The notes below the pieces were generated by a model, which ran no database searches, was not told the DNA's origin, and saw nothing but the letters and a program-made list of their open reading frames with translations. Shown here piece after piece: positions 36,054-44,368 of a DNA stretch of 64,000 bases (within the stretch, counting starts at the first letter, position 1; the number at the start of each line of letters is the position of its first letter). The position numbers and the translations under genes were made by a program. Source of the DNA: Streptomyces sp. SUK 48 (lineage in GTDB: Bacteria > Actinomycetota > Actinomycetes > Streptomycetales > Streptomycetaceae); assembly GCF_009650765.1 (NCBI RefSeq), contig NZ_CP045740.1, forward strand, positions 1,798,001 to 1,862,000, in the 5' to 3' direction.

Positions 36054-36350
36054 ATGACAGCGATCGTCCCCCCGAACGGCAGTCCCGCCACCCTCGTCGA
36101 GGAGGCCCTGGACGCCCTGCTGACCACCGCCGAACGCCGCGACCCGCTGGTGGAGGCCCAGGTCGCGGTGCTGGAAGCCGGACTGATGCTGACCCGCGCG
36201 GGCGCGGTCACCCCGTCCCCCGGCCAGCCCGACCGCGGGCAACTGCTGCGCGAGGCCCTGGGCTCGGTGCGCGCCGCCGTCATGGCCACCGGTGTCGCGG
36301 TGGTCAGGTCCAACGACGCGGCGCGGATGGCGGGCGCGGACGCCGGATAG
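36054..36350 (+). CDS. Small hypothetical protein
   Basis: This 98-aa, mostly helical protein (LVEEALDALLTTAERRDPLVEAQVAVLEAGLMLTR in outline) has no recognised family. ATG 36054 lies about 10 bp after CCGAGGA. It may be the last gene of the BacA-like operon, 97 bp after the Dabb gene. It has no signal peptide or membrane segment. Function unknown. Confidence 0.6.
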   Translation: MTAIVPPNGSPATLVEEALDALLTTAERRDPLVEAQVAVLEAGLMLTRAGAVTPSPGQPDRGQLLREALGSVRAAVMATGVAVVRSNDAARMAGADAG

Positions 36351-36763
36351 CCCGGACCCGTTCGCGAGCGGGATCAGCCGCCGCCCCGGGCGCGAGGGTG
36401 AGAGCGCCGGGCAGCCGGCCGGCCGCGTGACAACCCTCACACGAAATCGGCCACTAAGCATCCAGGTTAGTAGGCGGCCGTCCGCTGACATATGGGATTT
36501 GTCCGTCTTGGCATCGACCCGAGCCGTTCCGGAAGCGACCGCTCCCGGAACGCGGGGCACCTCTCCCTACTCGTCCCCATCGGCGCCCTCCTGACGGCTC
36601 ACCGGGTGACGGTGAACGTCGCGATCGCGAAGTCGACACCTTCACGGGCGCCTGACAAGAGGCCCGCGCGGCTACGAGGCCGGATAGTAGCGGGGCGCGT
36701 TGCGGTCCTCTCCGGCCCGTGCTGAGACTGGGCGCTCGGCGATCACCGAGCGAGGGTCACACC
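36351..36763. other. Intergenic region, 413 bp
   Basis: Between the small hypothetical gene and the CAP-domain gene. It holds an inverted repeat GTTCCGG (36526-36532) / CCGGAAC (36545-36551) and a relatively AT-rich stretch around 36440-36500 that may contain a promoter. A GAGGG ribosome site (36752-36756) precedes the CAP gene. No supported open frame or recognised riboswitch. Confidence 0.5.
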
Positions 36764-37618
36764 ATGGGCAAGCATCGCAAGACGCAGCATTTCCGACGGA
36801 TGGTCATCGGCGCCGTCGCGGTCGGCACGGTGGGCGTGCCGTCCGTCGCGCTGGCCTGTACGAATTGGCCGTCCGGTACGACGGACCAGAGCACCGCCGC
36901 CACCGGCACCACCCCTCTCGCGTCGGCGGACACGCCCGCGCCCACGGACCCGGCGACGGCCGCGGCCAAGGAGACGGCGATACCCCAGCAGCCGGGCACA
37001 TCCTGGGCGATACCGAAGCAGCGGGCGCATCACCCTCACCCGCGCCACCACTCGAAGGCTCCGAGCGCCCCGCTCACCACCGCCGCGCCGACCGCGTCCC
37101 AGGCGGCCGCCGCGCAGCCGGGCGGCACGCCCCCGGCCGCCGCGCCCGCGCAGAGCGACGCCCCGGCGGCCGCCCCCACCGCGTCGAGCACCCCGGCGTC
37201 GAGCACCCCGGCGGCGGCCACGCCGTCCGCCACCACCGCGTCCGGCGTCACCGCACAGATCGTGCGGCTGGTCAACGCCGAGCGCGCGAAGGCGGGTTGC
37301 CGGCCGCTCACCCTCGACGCGAAGCTGACCAAGGCCGCGCAGGCGCACAGCGCGGACATGGCGGCCCACCAGAACATGTCGCACACCGGCTCCGACGGCT
37401 CGGACCCGGGCACCCGCATCACCCAGGCCGGGTACGCCTGGAGCGCGTACGGCGAGAACGTCGCGTACGGCTACTCGACCGCCGCCGAGGTGATGGCGGG
37501 CTGGATGTCCAGCCCCGGCCACCGGGCCAACATCCTGAACTGCGGCTACCAGGAGATCGGGGTCGGTCTCGCCCAGCCCGGCAGCTACTGGACGCAGGAC
37601 TTCGGCACGGCCCGGTAG
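36764..37618 (+). CDS. Secreted CAP/SCP-domain protein
   Basis: This 284-aa protein has a signal-peptide-like N-terminus (HRKTQHFRRMVIGAVAVGTVGVPSVALA), a long low-complexity Pro/Ala/Thr linker (about 40-165, including a repeated SSTPAS unit) and a C-terminal CAP domain (about 170-284). CAP hallmarks are VNAERAKAGCRPL, HSADMAAHQNMSHTG, GENVAYG and SPGHRANILN. It should be exported and reach the cell wall; CAP proteins of this bacterial type have varied or unknown functions. The ATG at 36764 has a GAGGG site. Convergent with the siderophore synthetase gene 37 bp away. Confidence 0.92.
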   Translation: MGKHRKTQHFRRMVIGAVAVGTVGVPSVALACTNWPSGTTDQSTAATGTTPLASADTPAPTDPATAAAKETAIPQQPGTSWAIPKQRAHHPHPRHHSKAPSAPLTTAAPTASQAAAAQPGGTPPAAAPAQSDAPAAAPTASSTPASSTPAAATPSATTASGVTAQIVRLVNAERAKAGCRPLTLDAKLTKAAQAHSADMAAHQNMSHTGSDGSDPGTRITQAGYAWSAYGENVAYGYSTAAEVMAGWMSSPGHRANILNCGYQEIGVGLAQPGSYWTQDFGTAR

Positions 37619-37655
37619 CCGTCTACGGCCTCCGGCGAGTCGTGCGGAGGACGGG

Positions 37656-39214
37656 TCAGCGGTCGGCGAGCGGGTTGCGCAGCGGCAGATACCGCGCGTC
37701 CGCCCCGTCCGCGCCCGTCCACCGCAGCAGCAGGTTGGTCTTGCCCGGCAGGGTCGGCGAGCCCAGCAGGGCGGGGATCTCCGGAAGGTCGTGCCGGGCG
37801 AGCGACCGGCGCACGGCGGGCCAGGGGTCGTACCCGCGATGCCGCTCCGCGAGGGCGCCGGCGATCTCCATGAGGTGGTTGACGAGCAGGCAGTAGACCA
37901 GCCGCTCCCAGCCCGCGGCGCGCGGGACGTCCGGCAGCAGCTTGACGCCCTCGGCGTCCCGGAACAGCGCCTGTACCGGCATACCGGAGGCGTCCACCGC
38001 GACCAGGGTGTTCTGCAGGTGCGCCTCCAGGACGACCCCGTGCGTGTCGAACGCGGTCAGCGCGGGCGGCACGACCTGCCCGAGATACGCCTCCCACCAG
38101 GCCCCGGGGTCGGCCGTCGCGGCGAGCGGGCTGCCGTCGAAGCCCTCGGCCAGACCGGCGGCCAGCAGCGGGACGGCGCCCGGCAGCAGATGGCCGCGCA
38201 GCCCGTCGCGGACCACCACGGCCAGCTCCTCGTACGCGAAGGACGCCGTCCGGTGGCCGCGGTCGGCGAGCCAGGCGGCGGACATGCCCGTCGTAGCGGA
38301 CGCCCCCGCGACAGCGGACGCTCCCGGCGCCGCGAGCCCCCTCATCGCGGCGAAGGCGCGCCCCGCGGCGGTGTCGGTGCGGCGCAGCCGGCGCAGGTCG
38401 TGGCGCCAGAGCCGGCGGATGTCGTTGGTGATCCGCACGTCCAGGCTGAACTTCAGGAACAGGTCGGCCCCCGGCTCGTACACCGTGCGGATCGCGGCCG
38501 TCGGCCAGATGTCGAAGGGGGTCGGGCCGAGCCGGACGAGGCGGCCGTCGGCGAAGGCGGGGGCGAGGGTGTCGGCGACCAGGTCGAGCTGCCAGGGGTG
38601 GGCGGGCAGCAGCCGGTAGCCGGGCGGGGCGCTGCCCAGGGCGTCCAGGGCGCGGGTGTCGCCCTCCTCGGCCACCTGGTCCTCGCGCACCCCGAGCAGC
38701 ACCAGCGGGAAGCGGGCGTGCGCCTCGGGGGCGTACGGCAGCCAGGACGCGGCCGGGCCGCCGCCGCGCGCCTTGGGCGCCGGGTGGTAGGGGTGGCCGG
38801 TGAGCAGGGACTGCTCGGAGCGCAGATAGGGGTCGTCGGGCGGGGTCGCGCGGGCGCGGGCGGCGAGCAGCGCGGCGAGGGCCTCCCGGCTGTCGATCAT
38901 CTCGGCGGGCAGGTCGCCGCCGGGCAGCCCGGTGTGCCGGCGCAGTTCCTCGGCGACGAGTTTGACCAGTTCGGGATGGCCGACGCGGTGCCAGGCGCCG
39001 GCCGCGAACACCTCGGGGTCGGCGGGGCGGCGGCCGGGGCGCACCCGCAGCAGCCGTCCGGTGCCGGGCAGCCGGTGCACCGACGGTGGTCCAGGGGCAC
39101 CGGGCAGCGGCTCGGCCACCTCCCGGAGCAGGCAGTTGAGCAGGGGGCGGCCGCATAGGCGTCGGCGAGCCGGCCGACGGCGGCTGCGGGAGGCTTGAGG
39201 TCCACGCGATCCAT
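37656..39214 (-). CDS. IucA/IucC NIS siderophore synthetase, apparent frameshift
   Basis: This NRPS-independent siderophore synthetase joins a polycarboxylate or acyl substrate to an amine or alcohol through an acyl adenylate. Motifs are GHPYHPAPKARGG, LLPAHPWQLD, ITNDIRRL and the HxxxxEAHLQN segment (THGVVLEAHLQNT), with a FhuF-like C-terminal part. A convincing start, MDRVDLKPPAAAVGRLADAYAAAP, is at 39214, but the body from LLNCLLREV is in another frame. One extra base in the five-base run at 39143-39147 joins them. So the gene is either a sequencing error or freshly broken. Divergent from the second synthetase gene; total about 519 aa if corrected. Confidence 0.85.
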
Positions 39215-39312
39215 TCGTTCTTCGGTGGCGTTCTTCTCCGAGCCGTACGTCTTCGAGCGTCGCACCCCGGTGGGCGCGTTCTTCGCACGGGACCCGGAAG
39301 CGATCAGTATGG

Positions 39313-39356
39313 CTTCGTATCCGACCATGGTGTTGTCTTCCGTACCCGACCATCGT
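39313..39356. promoter_or_regulatory. Imperfect direct repeats between divergent siderophore genes
   Basis: CTTCGTATCCGACCATGG (39313-39330) and CTTCCGTACCCGACCATCG (39338-39356) are similar copies about 25 bp apart in the 174-bp divergent region. They may bind a regulator of both synthetase genes. A typical actinobacterial iron box (TTAGGTTAGGCTCACCTAA) is not visible here. Confidence 0.35.
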
Positions 39357-39388
39357 GCCCCGTACCGGCCGCGACCGAGGAGCCGACC

Positions 39389-40918
39389 GTGCCCCACTCC
39401 CCCACCGCCGAGGCCGAGGTCGCCGCGGAGCTGCGGACCGTACGCCCCGCGCTGCTGCCCCGGTACGACGCCGAGCTGCCCGGCGCCCGCGCGGCCGTGC
39501 TGACCCGGCTGTGGCGGGGGCTCGCCCATGAGCCGCTGCCCTGGATCACCGGCCGGGAGCGCGGGGCGCACGGCCTGACCCTGCGGCTGGCCGACGGCCG
39601 GAGGCTGCACGGCCCGCACGCCGACCCGTACGCCACGCACGCCTACGTCACCGCCGTACGCCTGGACCGGCAGCGGTACGACGATCCGGCCCGGCTGACG
39701 GCGGAGCTGGCGGCCGGTGCCGGGGTGGGGCCGGGGGCCGAGGGGTTCGCGGCGGAGCTGGGGCACAGCGTGGCCTCCCTGGCGCTGTCCCGCGCCGCCG
39801 CCGACCGCTCAAAGGAGTGGCCGGGAGCGGACTGGGAGTGGGAGCAGCGGGTGGTCGACGGGCATCCCTTCCACCCCAACTGCCGTTCCCGGCCCGGGTT
39901 CTCGGTCGCGGACCAGCTGGCGTACGCCCCGGAGCACCGGCCCGTGGTACGGCTCGGGACGCTGCCGGTGCCGGCCGTCGAGTGCCGGGTGACCGGGGAG
40001 TGGCCGGACGAACTGCGGCACGGGGAGCGGCTGTTGGTGCCGGTGCACCCGTGGCAGGCGGCGCATGTGCTGAAGCGGTCGTACGACGACTGGCGCGAGG
40101 CCCACCCGCTGATGTCCCTGCGGACGCTGGCCGTGCCCGGCGGGCCCCACGTGAAGACGGCGCTGAGCTCGCGGCTGACCTCCTCGGTGCGGGACATCTC
40201 GCCGTACTCGGTCGAGGCGGCGGCGGTGCTGTCCGACTTCGCGGCCGAACTCGCGGGGCGTACCGGCGGGTTGCTGGACGTCACCCGCACCCTGGGCGCG
40301 GTCACCGCGGGCACCTCCGAGCTGGCCGCGCTGCTGCGGGAGTCGCCCGAGCGGTGTGCGGGGCCGGGCGAACGGGTGCTGCCGGTCGCCGCGCTCGCCA
40401 CCACGCAACTGCCCGGGGATCCCGGGTGGCTGGCCGCGTTCACCCGGCTCGCGCTCACCGTGGGACTGCGGCTGCTCGATCTCGGGGTGGCCCTGGAGGC
40501 GCACGGGCAGAACCTCCTGGTGGTGCTGGCCGCCGACGGGAGCCCGCTGCGGCTGGTCTACCGCGATCTGGCCGACATCCGGATCAGCCCGGCCCGCCTC
40601 GCCCGGCACGGCATCACCCGGCCCGCGCTCGCCGGGCGGCTGGTCACGGACGACGAAACCGCCCTGCGCCGCAAGCTGTTCGGCTCGCTGGTGGCGGGCG
40701 CGCTGGCCGCGGTGGCGGGCTCCGGACCGGCGCTCGGGGCGGCGCTGGCGGCGGTCGTGCCAAACCTCGCGGACACGTCCGATCTCGCGGTGCTGCGCCG
40801 GGGCCCGGTGCCCGCGAAGGCGCTGACGCTGATGCGGCTCTCGCCGGGGACACCGGGCGACCAGTGGACCGAGCTGCCCCACCCGCTCGTTTTGGAGCCC
40901 GGCACGGTTGATCAATAG
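39389..40918 (+). CDS. IucA/IucC NIS siderophore synthetase
   Basis: This 509-aa synthetase is of the same family as its divergent neighbour. It shows DGHPFHPNCRSRPG (ATP-binding HPxHPxxK-like motif with Arg in the Lys position), VPVHPWQAAHVL, SSRLTSSVRDISP, the HGQN segment in LEAHGQNLLVV and RDLADIRIS. It would catalyse a second condensation in a citrate- or dicarboxylate-type siderophore. ATG 39389 follows CGAGGAG. Iron transport or amine-precursor genes are not adjacent within the window. The stop lies 9 bp before the vWA gene, so these may be co-transcribed although functionally unrelated. Confidence 0.9.
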   Translation: MPHSPTAEAEVAAELRTVRPALLPRYDAELPGARAAVLTRLWRGLAHEPLPWITGRERGAHGLTLRLADGRRLHGPHADPYATHAYVTAVRLDRQRYDDPARLTAELAAGAGVGPGAEGFAAELGHSVASLALSRAAADRSKEWPGADWEWEQRVVDGHPFHPNCRSRPGFSVADQLAYAPEHRPVVRLGTLPVPAVECRVTGEWPDELRHGERLLVPVHPWQAAHVLKRSYDDWREAHPLMSLRTLAVPGGPHVKTALSSRLTSSVRDISPYSVEAAAVLSDFAAELAGRTGGLLDVTRTLGAVTAGTSELAALLRESPERCAGPGERVLPVAALATTQLPGDPGWLAAFTRLALTVGLRLLDLGVALEAHGQNLLVVLAADGSPLRLVYRDLADIRISPARLARHGITRPALAGRLVTDDETALRRKLFGSLVAGALAAVAGSGPALGAALAAVVPNLADTSDLAVLRRGPVPAKALTLMRLSPGTPGDQWTELPHPLVLEPGTVDQ

Positions 40919-40927
40919 GATCCGTCG

Positions 40928-42190
40928 ATGATCAGAAGACAACGGCTGGCGGTAGGGGTGTGCGCCCTGCTCGCCGCGCTGACCGCCGGGCTCACGTTCC
41001 CGACAGCGGCGGCCGCCGACGAGACGGCGCAGGCCGCTCCGAAGGTCGAACTGGTGCTGGACGTCAGCGGATCCATGCGGACCCGGGACATCGACGGCGG
41101 CACCCGGATGGCGGCGGCGAAGCAGGCGTTCGACGATGTGCTCGACGCGACCCCGCAGGACGTGGAACTGGGTATCCGCACGCTCGGCGCCAACTACCCC
41201 GGCAACGACCGCAAGGAGGGCTGCAAGGACACCGCGCAGCTGTACCCGGTCGGCCCGCTGGACCGGACCGACGCGAAGACCGCGGTGGCGACGCTGCAGC
41301 CGACCGGCTGGACGCCGATCGGGCCCGCGCTGCTGAAGGCTGCGGGCGATCTCGACGGTGGTTCCGGTACCCGCCGGATCGTGCTGATCAGCGACGGCGA
41401 GGACACCTGCCAGCCGCTGGACCCGTGCGAGGTGGCCCGGGAGATAGCCGCGAAGGGCATCGGCCTGACCATCGACACGCTCGGCCTGGTGCCCGACTCC
41501 AAGACCCGTGACCAGCTCAGCTGCATCGCGGACGCGACCGGCGGCACCTACACCTCCGTGCAGCACAAGGAGGAACTGACCGACCGTGTCGGCCAGTTGG
41601 TGCACCGGGCGGCCGATCCGGTGGTGACGCCGGTGGCCACCTCGGGTGCCGGGCAGTGCACGAGCGCGCCAGCGCTGAAGTCCGGTCTGTACACCGACCG
41701 CGCGGCCTTCGGGCAGCAGCGCTGGTACAAGGTCGACGTCAAGCCCGGCCAGGAGCTGCGGGCCTCGGTGAGCGTCGCGGACGACCGGGCCGTGAACCCC
41801 TCCTACGGGGTGTTGCTGCGGGCGGTGACCGCCAAGGGGCGGGAGATCGTCCGCGGTGAGGCGGCCGGTACCGGGCGCACCGACATGATTTCCACCGGGC
41901 TGCGCTACCCGAAGCCGGCGAGCGACGACGACAACGCGCCGGCGGAGACGGTGTGCCTGGAGGTCGCGCACTCCTTCTCGGCGCCCGCGGGCGTGAAGAG
42001 CACGCCGGGTCTGCCGCTGGAGCTGACCGTGGACGTGGTGAACGGTCCCCACCAGGCGCACGACGTGGCCTCGTTCGGACTCGGCCGCGGCTGGTGGCTG
42101 CTGGGCACGCTGGTGCTCGTCGGCTTCCTCGCGGGAGTGCTGTGGGGCTGGCTGTCGCGCTGGCGCGTCGCGATCTGGAGGACCAACTGA
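40928..42190 (+). CDS. Membrane-anchored vWA-domain protein
   Basis: This 420-aa exported protein has a signal peptide (about 1-33, cleavage after TAAAADE-like residues), then a von Willebrand A domain (about 38-230) with an intact MIDAS motif DVSGSM, the second-site Thr in the GWTPIG loop, and ISDGED. A beta-rich region follows and a C-terminal membrane segment near 390-408 (WWLLGTLVLVGFLAGVLWGW) with a short basic tail. It probably acts outside the membrane in adhesion or envelope assembly. Its TGA overlaps the next ATG (TGATG), so the two are coupled. Confidence 0.9.
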   Translation: MIRRQRLAVGVCALLAALTAGLTFPTAAAADETAQAAPKVELVLDVSGSMRTRDIDGGTRMAAAKQAFDDVLDATPQDVELGIRTLGANYPGNDRKEGCKDTAQLYPVGPLDRTDAKTAVATLQPTGWTPIGPALLKAAGDLDGGSGTRRIVLISDGEDTCQPLDPCEVAREIAAKGIGLTIDTLGLVPDSKTRDQLSCIADATGGTYTSVQHKEELTDRVGQLVHRAADPVVTPVATSGAGQCTSAPALKSGLYTDRAAFGQQRWYKVDVKPGQELRASVSVADDRAVNPSYGVLLRAVTAKGREIVRGEAAGTGRTDMISTGLRYPKPASDDDNAPAETVCLEVAHSFSAPAGVKSTPGLPLELTVDVVNGPHQAHDVASFGLGRGWWLLGTLVLVGFLAGVLWGWLSRWRVAIWRTN

Positions 42191-42993
42191 TGCGTGCCGT
42201 ACGAGTTCTGAGCGCTCTGGGTGCGACGCTGCTCACCCTCGGTCTCGCCGCGGGTCCGGCCGCCGCCGACTCCTCGCCCTCCCCCAGCGCCTCCGACGGC
42301 TCCGCCACTTCGGCGCCCACGCAGGCGGGCACGTCCTTCCGTACGGCGACGGAGCTCCAGCAGGGGCAGCGCGCCACGGCCTCCGGGTCCACCGGTGACT
42401 ACCTGTACTGGTCGTTCCCGGCGGACACCGGGCAGCGGCCGACGGTGACGGCGAGCGTGAAGCTGCCCCGGACCCACGGCCCCGAGACCTGGCAGCTCGA
42501 TGTGTTCGACGGACTGCGCCGCCGCCAGTCCTGCCAGTACGGCGCCGCCACCCGCACCACCGAACAGGGCTCGGCCTCGGTCGAGTTGGCCTGTGTGCTG
42601 CGGACGGTGCGCGGCTGGGCCGAGCCGTGGGCCAACGACCCGCTGCCCGGCACGTACTACGTCCGGCTGACGGTCGTGGACATGGGCGCCTCCGACCTCG
42701 GCCAGCCGGTGAACGCCGAGGTCCAGGTGGACTCCAAGGACATCGGCGGCCCCTCGGCCGTCGACGGCTCGCTGGGCAAGCCGCTCGTCCCCGGTATCGC
42801 GGTCAAGTCCGAGGCACAGGGCGACGATTCCAAGACCGCCGTGCTCTCCAGCTTCGGCTCGCGTGACGGCTGGTCCTCCGGCTGGTGGTCCGACCGCTGG
42901 GTGTGGACGGGCATCGGCGCGGTGCTCGCCGCGCTGGCCGGCATCGGCGGATACGCGCTGACGCGGGGACACGGGCGGCCGCCGACCGTCTGA
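42190..42993 (+). CDS. Secreted partner of vWA protein, membrane-anchored
   Basis: This 267-aa protein has a signal peptide (MRAVRVLSALGATLLTLGLAAGPAAA), a Ser/Pro-rich stretch, a globular domain with YLYWSFPADTGQRPTVTASV and LPGTYYVRLTVVD, and a C-terminal membrane helix (WTGIGAVLAALAGIGGYAL) plus a basic tail. The same topology as the vWA protein and the TGATG overlap suggest the two form a complex at the outer face of the membrane. No catalytic motif was recognised. Confidence 0.85.
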   Translation: MRAVRVLSALGATLLTLGLAAGPAAADSSPSPSASDGSATSAPTQAGTSFRTATELQQGQRATASGSTGDYLYWSFPADTGQRPTVTASVKLPRTHGPETWQLDVFDGLRRRQSCQYGAATRTTEQGSASVELACVLRTVRGWAEPWANDPLPGTYYVRLTVVDMGASDLGQPVNAEVQVDSKDIGGPSAVDGSLGKPLVPGIAVKSEAQGDDSKTAVLSSFGSRDGWSSGWWSDRWVWTGIGAVLAALAGIGGYALTRGHGRPPTV

Positions 42994-43006
42994 CCTCGCC
43001 GTGGAG

Positions 43007-43038
43007 AAGGGCCCGCCCGTGTGGCGGGCCCTTTTTTT
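43007..43038 (+). terminator. Rho-independent terminator with T7 tail
   Basis: Arms AAGGGCCCGCC (43007-43017) and GGCGGGCCCTT (43023-43033) pair perfectly around a five-base loop and run into T7 (43032-43038). It ends the vWA operon 14 bp after its stop. Confidence 0.95.
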
Positions 43039-43077
43039 CCGGCCCCGGCCGGGCGCGGCAGCCGATAGCTTGGCGCC

Positions 43078-43607
43078 ATGTCCGCGTTCATACAACAGCT
43101 TCCGGCGCTGGTCGGGGTCGTCATCGGCGCCATCGGCTCGTACCTGGCGATCGCCCGCGGCGATCGGATCCGCTTCCACCGCGAGCGGGCGGCCCGCTGG
43201 GAGGAGCGGCGGCTGGCGATCTACGCCGAGTACGCGAGGGCGCTCAAGCAGTCCGTCACCCTGACCTACCGGATCGCCGCCCATCTGGGCGTCGACCCCC
43301 ATCCGCACCCGCTGTCCCCCGAGGAGGCCGCCCCCAGCTGGCCGAGGCGACCGACGCCCGCGATCCCGCCGGAGAGGCGCTGCTGATGCTCGGCAGCACC
43401 GCCGTGGTGGACCGGGCCCGCGAGTGGGTCGTCGCGGTGATGGACATGGAGCGCTTCCTGCGCGACGGGCCCCACGAGCCCGGGACCTGGGGGGCCATGA
43501 TGTCCCGGCAGCGGGCCGCGCGGGAGGCGTACTACGCGGCCGTCCGGCACGACCTCGGGCTGCCGCCCGGCCACTCGGGCGAATGGAGCCTGTCGGCGTC
43601 CTCCTGA
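43078..43607 (+). CDS. Hypothetical protein with membrane segment, apparent frameshift
   Basis: The gene starts at ATG 43078 (MSAFIQQLPALVGVVIGAIGSYLAIARGDRI in outline), a short membrane segment followed by a basic helical region. In the literal frame it stops at 43386 after Pro/Arg-rich sequence, while a good helical continuation (QLAEATDARDPAGEALLMLGS to SLSASS) sits in another frame and ends at 43607. Adding one C to the run at 43331-43335 joins them into about 176 aa. The corrected protein looks like a membrane-anchored small Streptomyces protein. Function unknown. Confidence 0.65.
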
Positions 43608-43642
43608 ACCAGCCGCTCCGGACTGTCACTTCGGGCGCTCCG

Positions 43643-44287
43643 TCATCCCTTGCGCAGCGCCTTCGCCACCGGCCCTTCGCCCTCCACCCCGATGTCCCCG
43701 GCGCGCAGGGCCGCCGCGAGGGAGAGGGTGCCGCGGGCCACGGCCTCGGAGACCGGGGTCGTCAGGGTCAGGCGCGCGTCCGCGGGGGCGGGGGCGGGCC
43801 CGTCGCCGTACACCGGTGCCGTGTCCGCCGCCTCCTTGCCCGCGTGGACGTGGAAGTCGCCCTCCTCCAACCGGACTTCGACCAGTCCCCGCGCGCCGAG
43901 TCCCTCCAGCGCGCGCAGCAGCGGCAGGGCGAACCAGTGGGCGCGGACCGCGTCCGTCGGGCGGCGCTCGCCGAGTTCGGCCTCGCCCCAGGCGCCGAAC
44001 GCCTGGAGGACGGGCAGCAACCCGCGCCCGCGCTCGGTGAGTTCGTAGACCGTGGCCGGGCCGGGGGGCGGCAGCCGGCGCCGGGTGGCCAGACCGTCGC
44101 GCTCCATGTCCTTGAGCCGGGAGGCGAGGACGTCGGTGCTCACGCCGGGCAGGTCCGCGTGCAGATCGGTGTAGCGACGCGGGCCGGCGAGCAGTTCCCG
44201 GACGATCAGCAGGGTCCAGCGGTCCCCGACGAGGTCGAGCGCACGGGCCGCGGAGCAGTACTGGTCGTAGCTTCGGCGAGGTGGCAT
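43643..44287 (-). CDS. HxlR-family transcriptional regulator
   Basis: This 214-aa protein has an N-terminal HxlR winged helix (about 8-100: CSAARALDLVGDRWTLLIVRELLAGPRRYTDL, then LASRLKDMERDGLATRR). The N-terminal cysteine (Cys11) is typical of redox- or electrophile-sensing HxlR members. A C-terminal extension of about 110 residues resembles a small ligand-binding (SCP2-like) domain. It is divergent from the aminotransferase gene with 81 bp between starts, so it probably regulates that gene and itself. ATG 44287 is well placed. Confidence 0.88.
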   Translation of the reverse strand: MPPRRSYDQYCSAARALDLVGDRWTLLIVRELLAGPRRYTDLHADLPGVSTDVLASRLKDMERDGLATRRRLPPPGPATVYELTERGRGLLPVLQAFGAWGEAELGERRPTDAVRAHWFALPLLRALEGLGARGLVEVRLEEGDFHVHAGKEAADTAPVYGDGPAPAPADARLTLTTPVSEAVARGTLSLAAALRAGDIGVEGEGPVAKALRKG

Positions 44288-44368
44288 GCGACGCAGTCTA
44301 GACGCGTTGTTGGACTTTCCAAGCTCCCGCTTGGTAAAACCAAGTAACACGAGTTCCCGGAGGGACGC

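Noticed and set aside
36351..36763. Possible cyclic-di-AMP riboswitch upstream of the CAP-domain gene
   Set aside because: Such riboswitches precede some Streptomyces wall-hydrolase genes, but I could not find the conserved core; only one short inverted repeat is visible.
36719..36763. Earlier start for the CAP-domain protein
   Set aside because: The extension lacks a ribosome site, while GAGGG lies before ATG 36764 and the signal peptide starts there.
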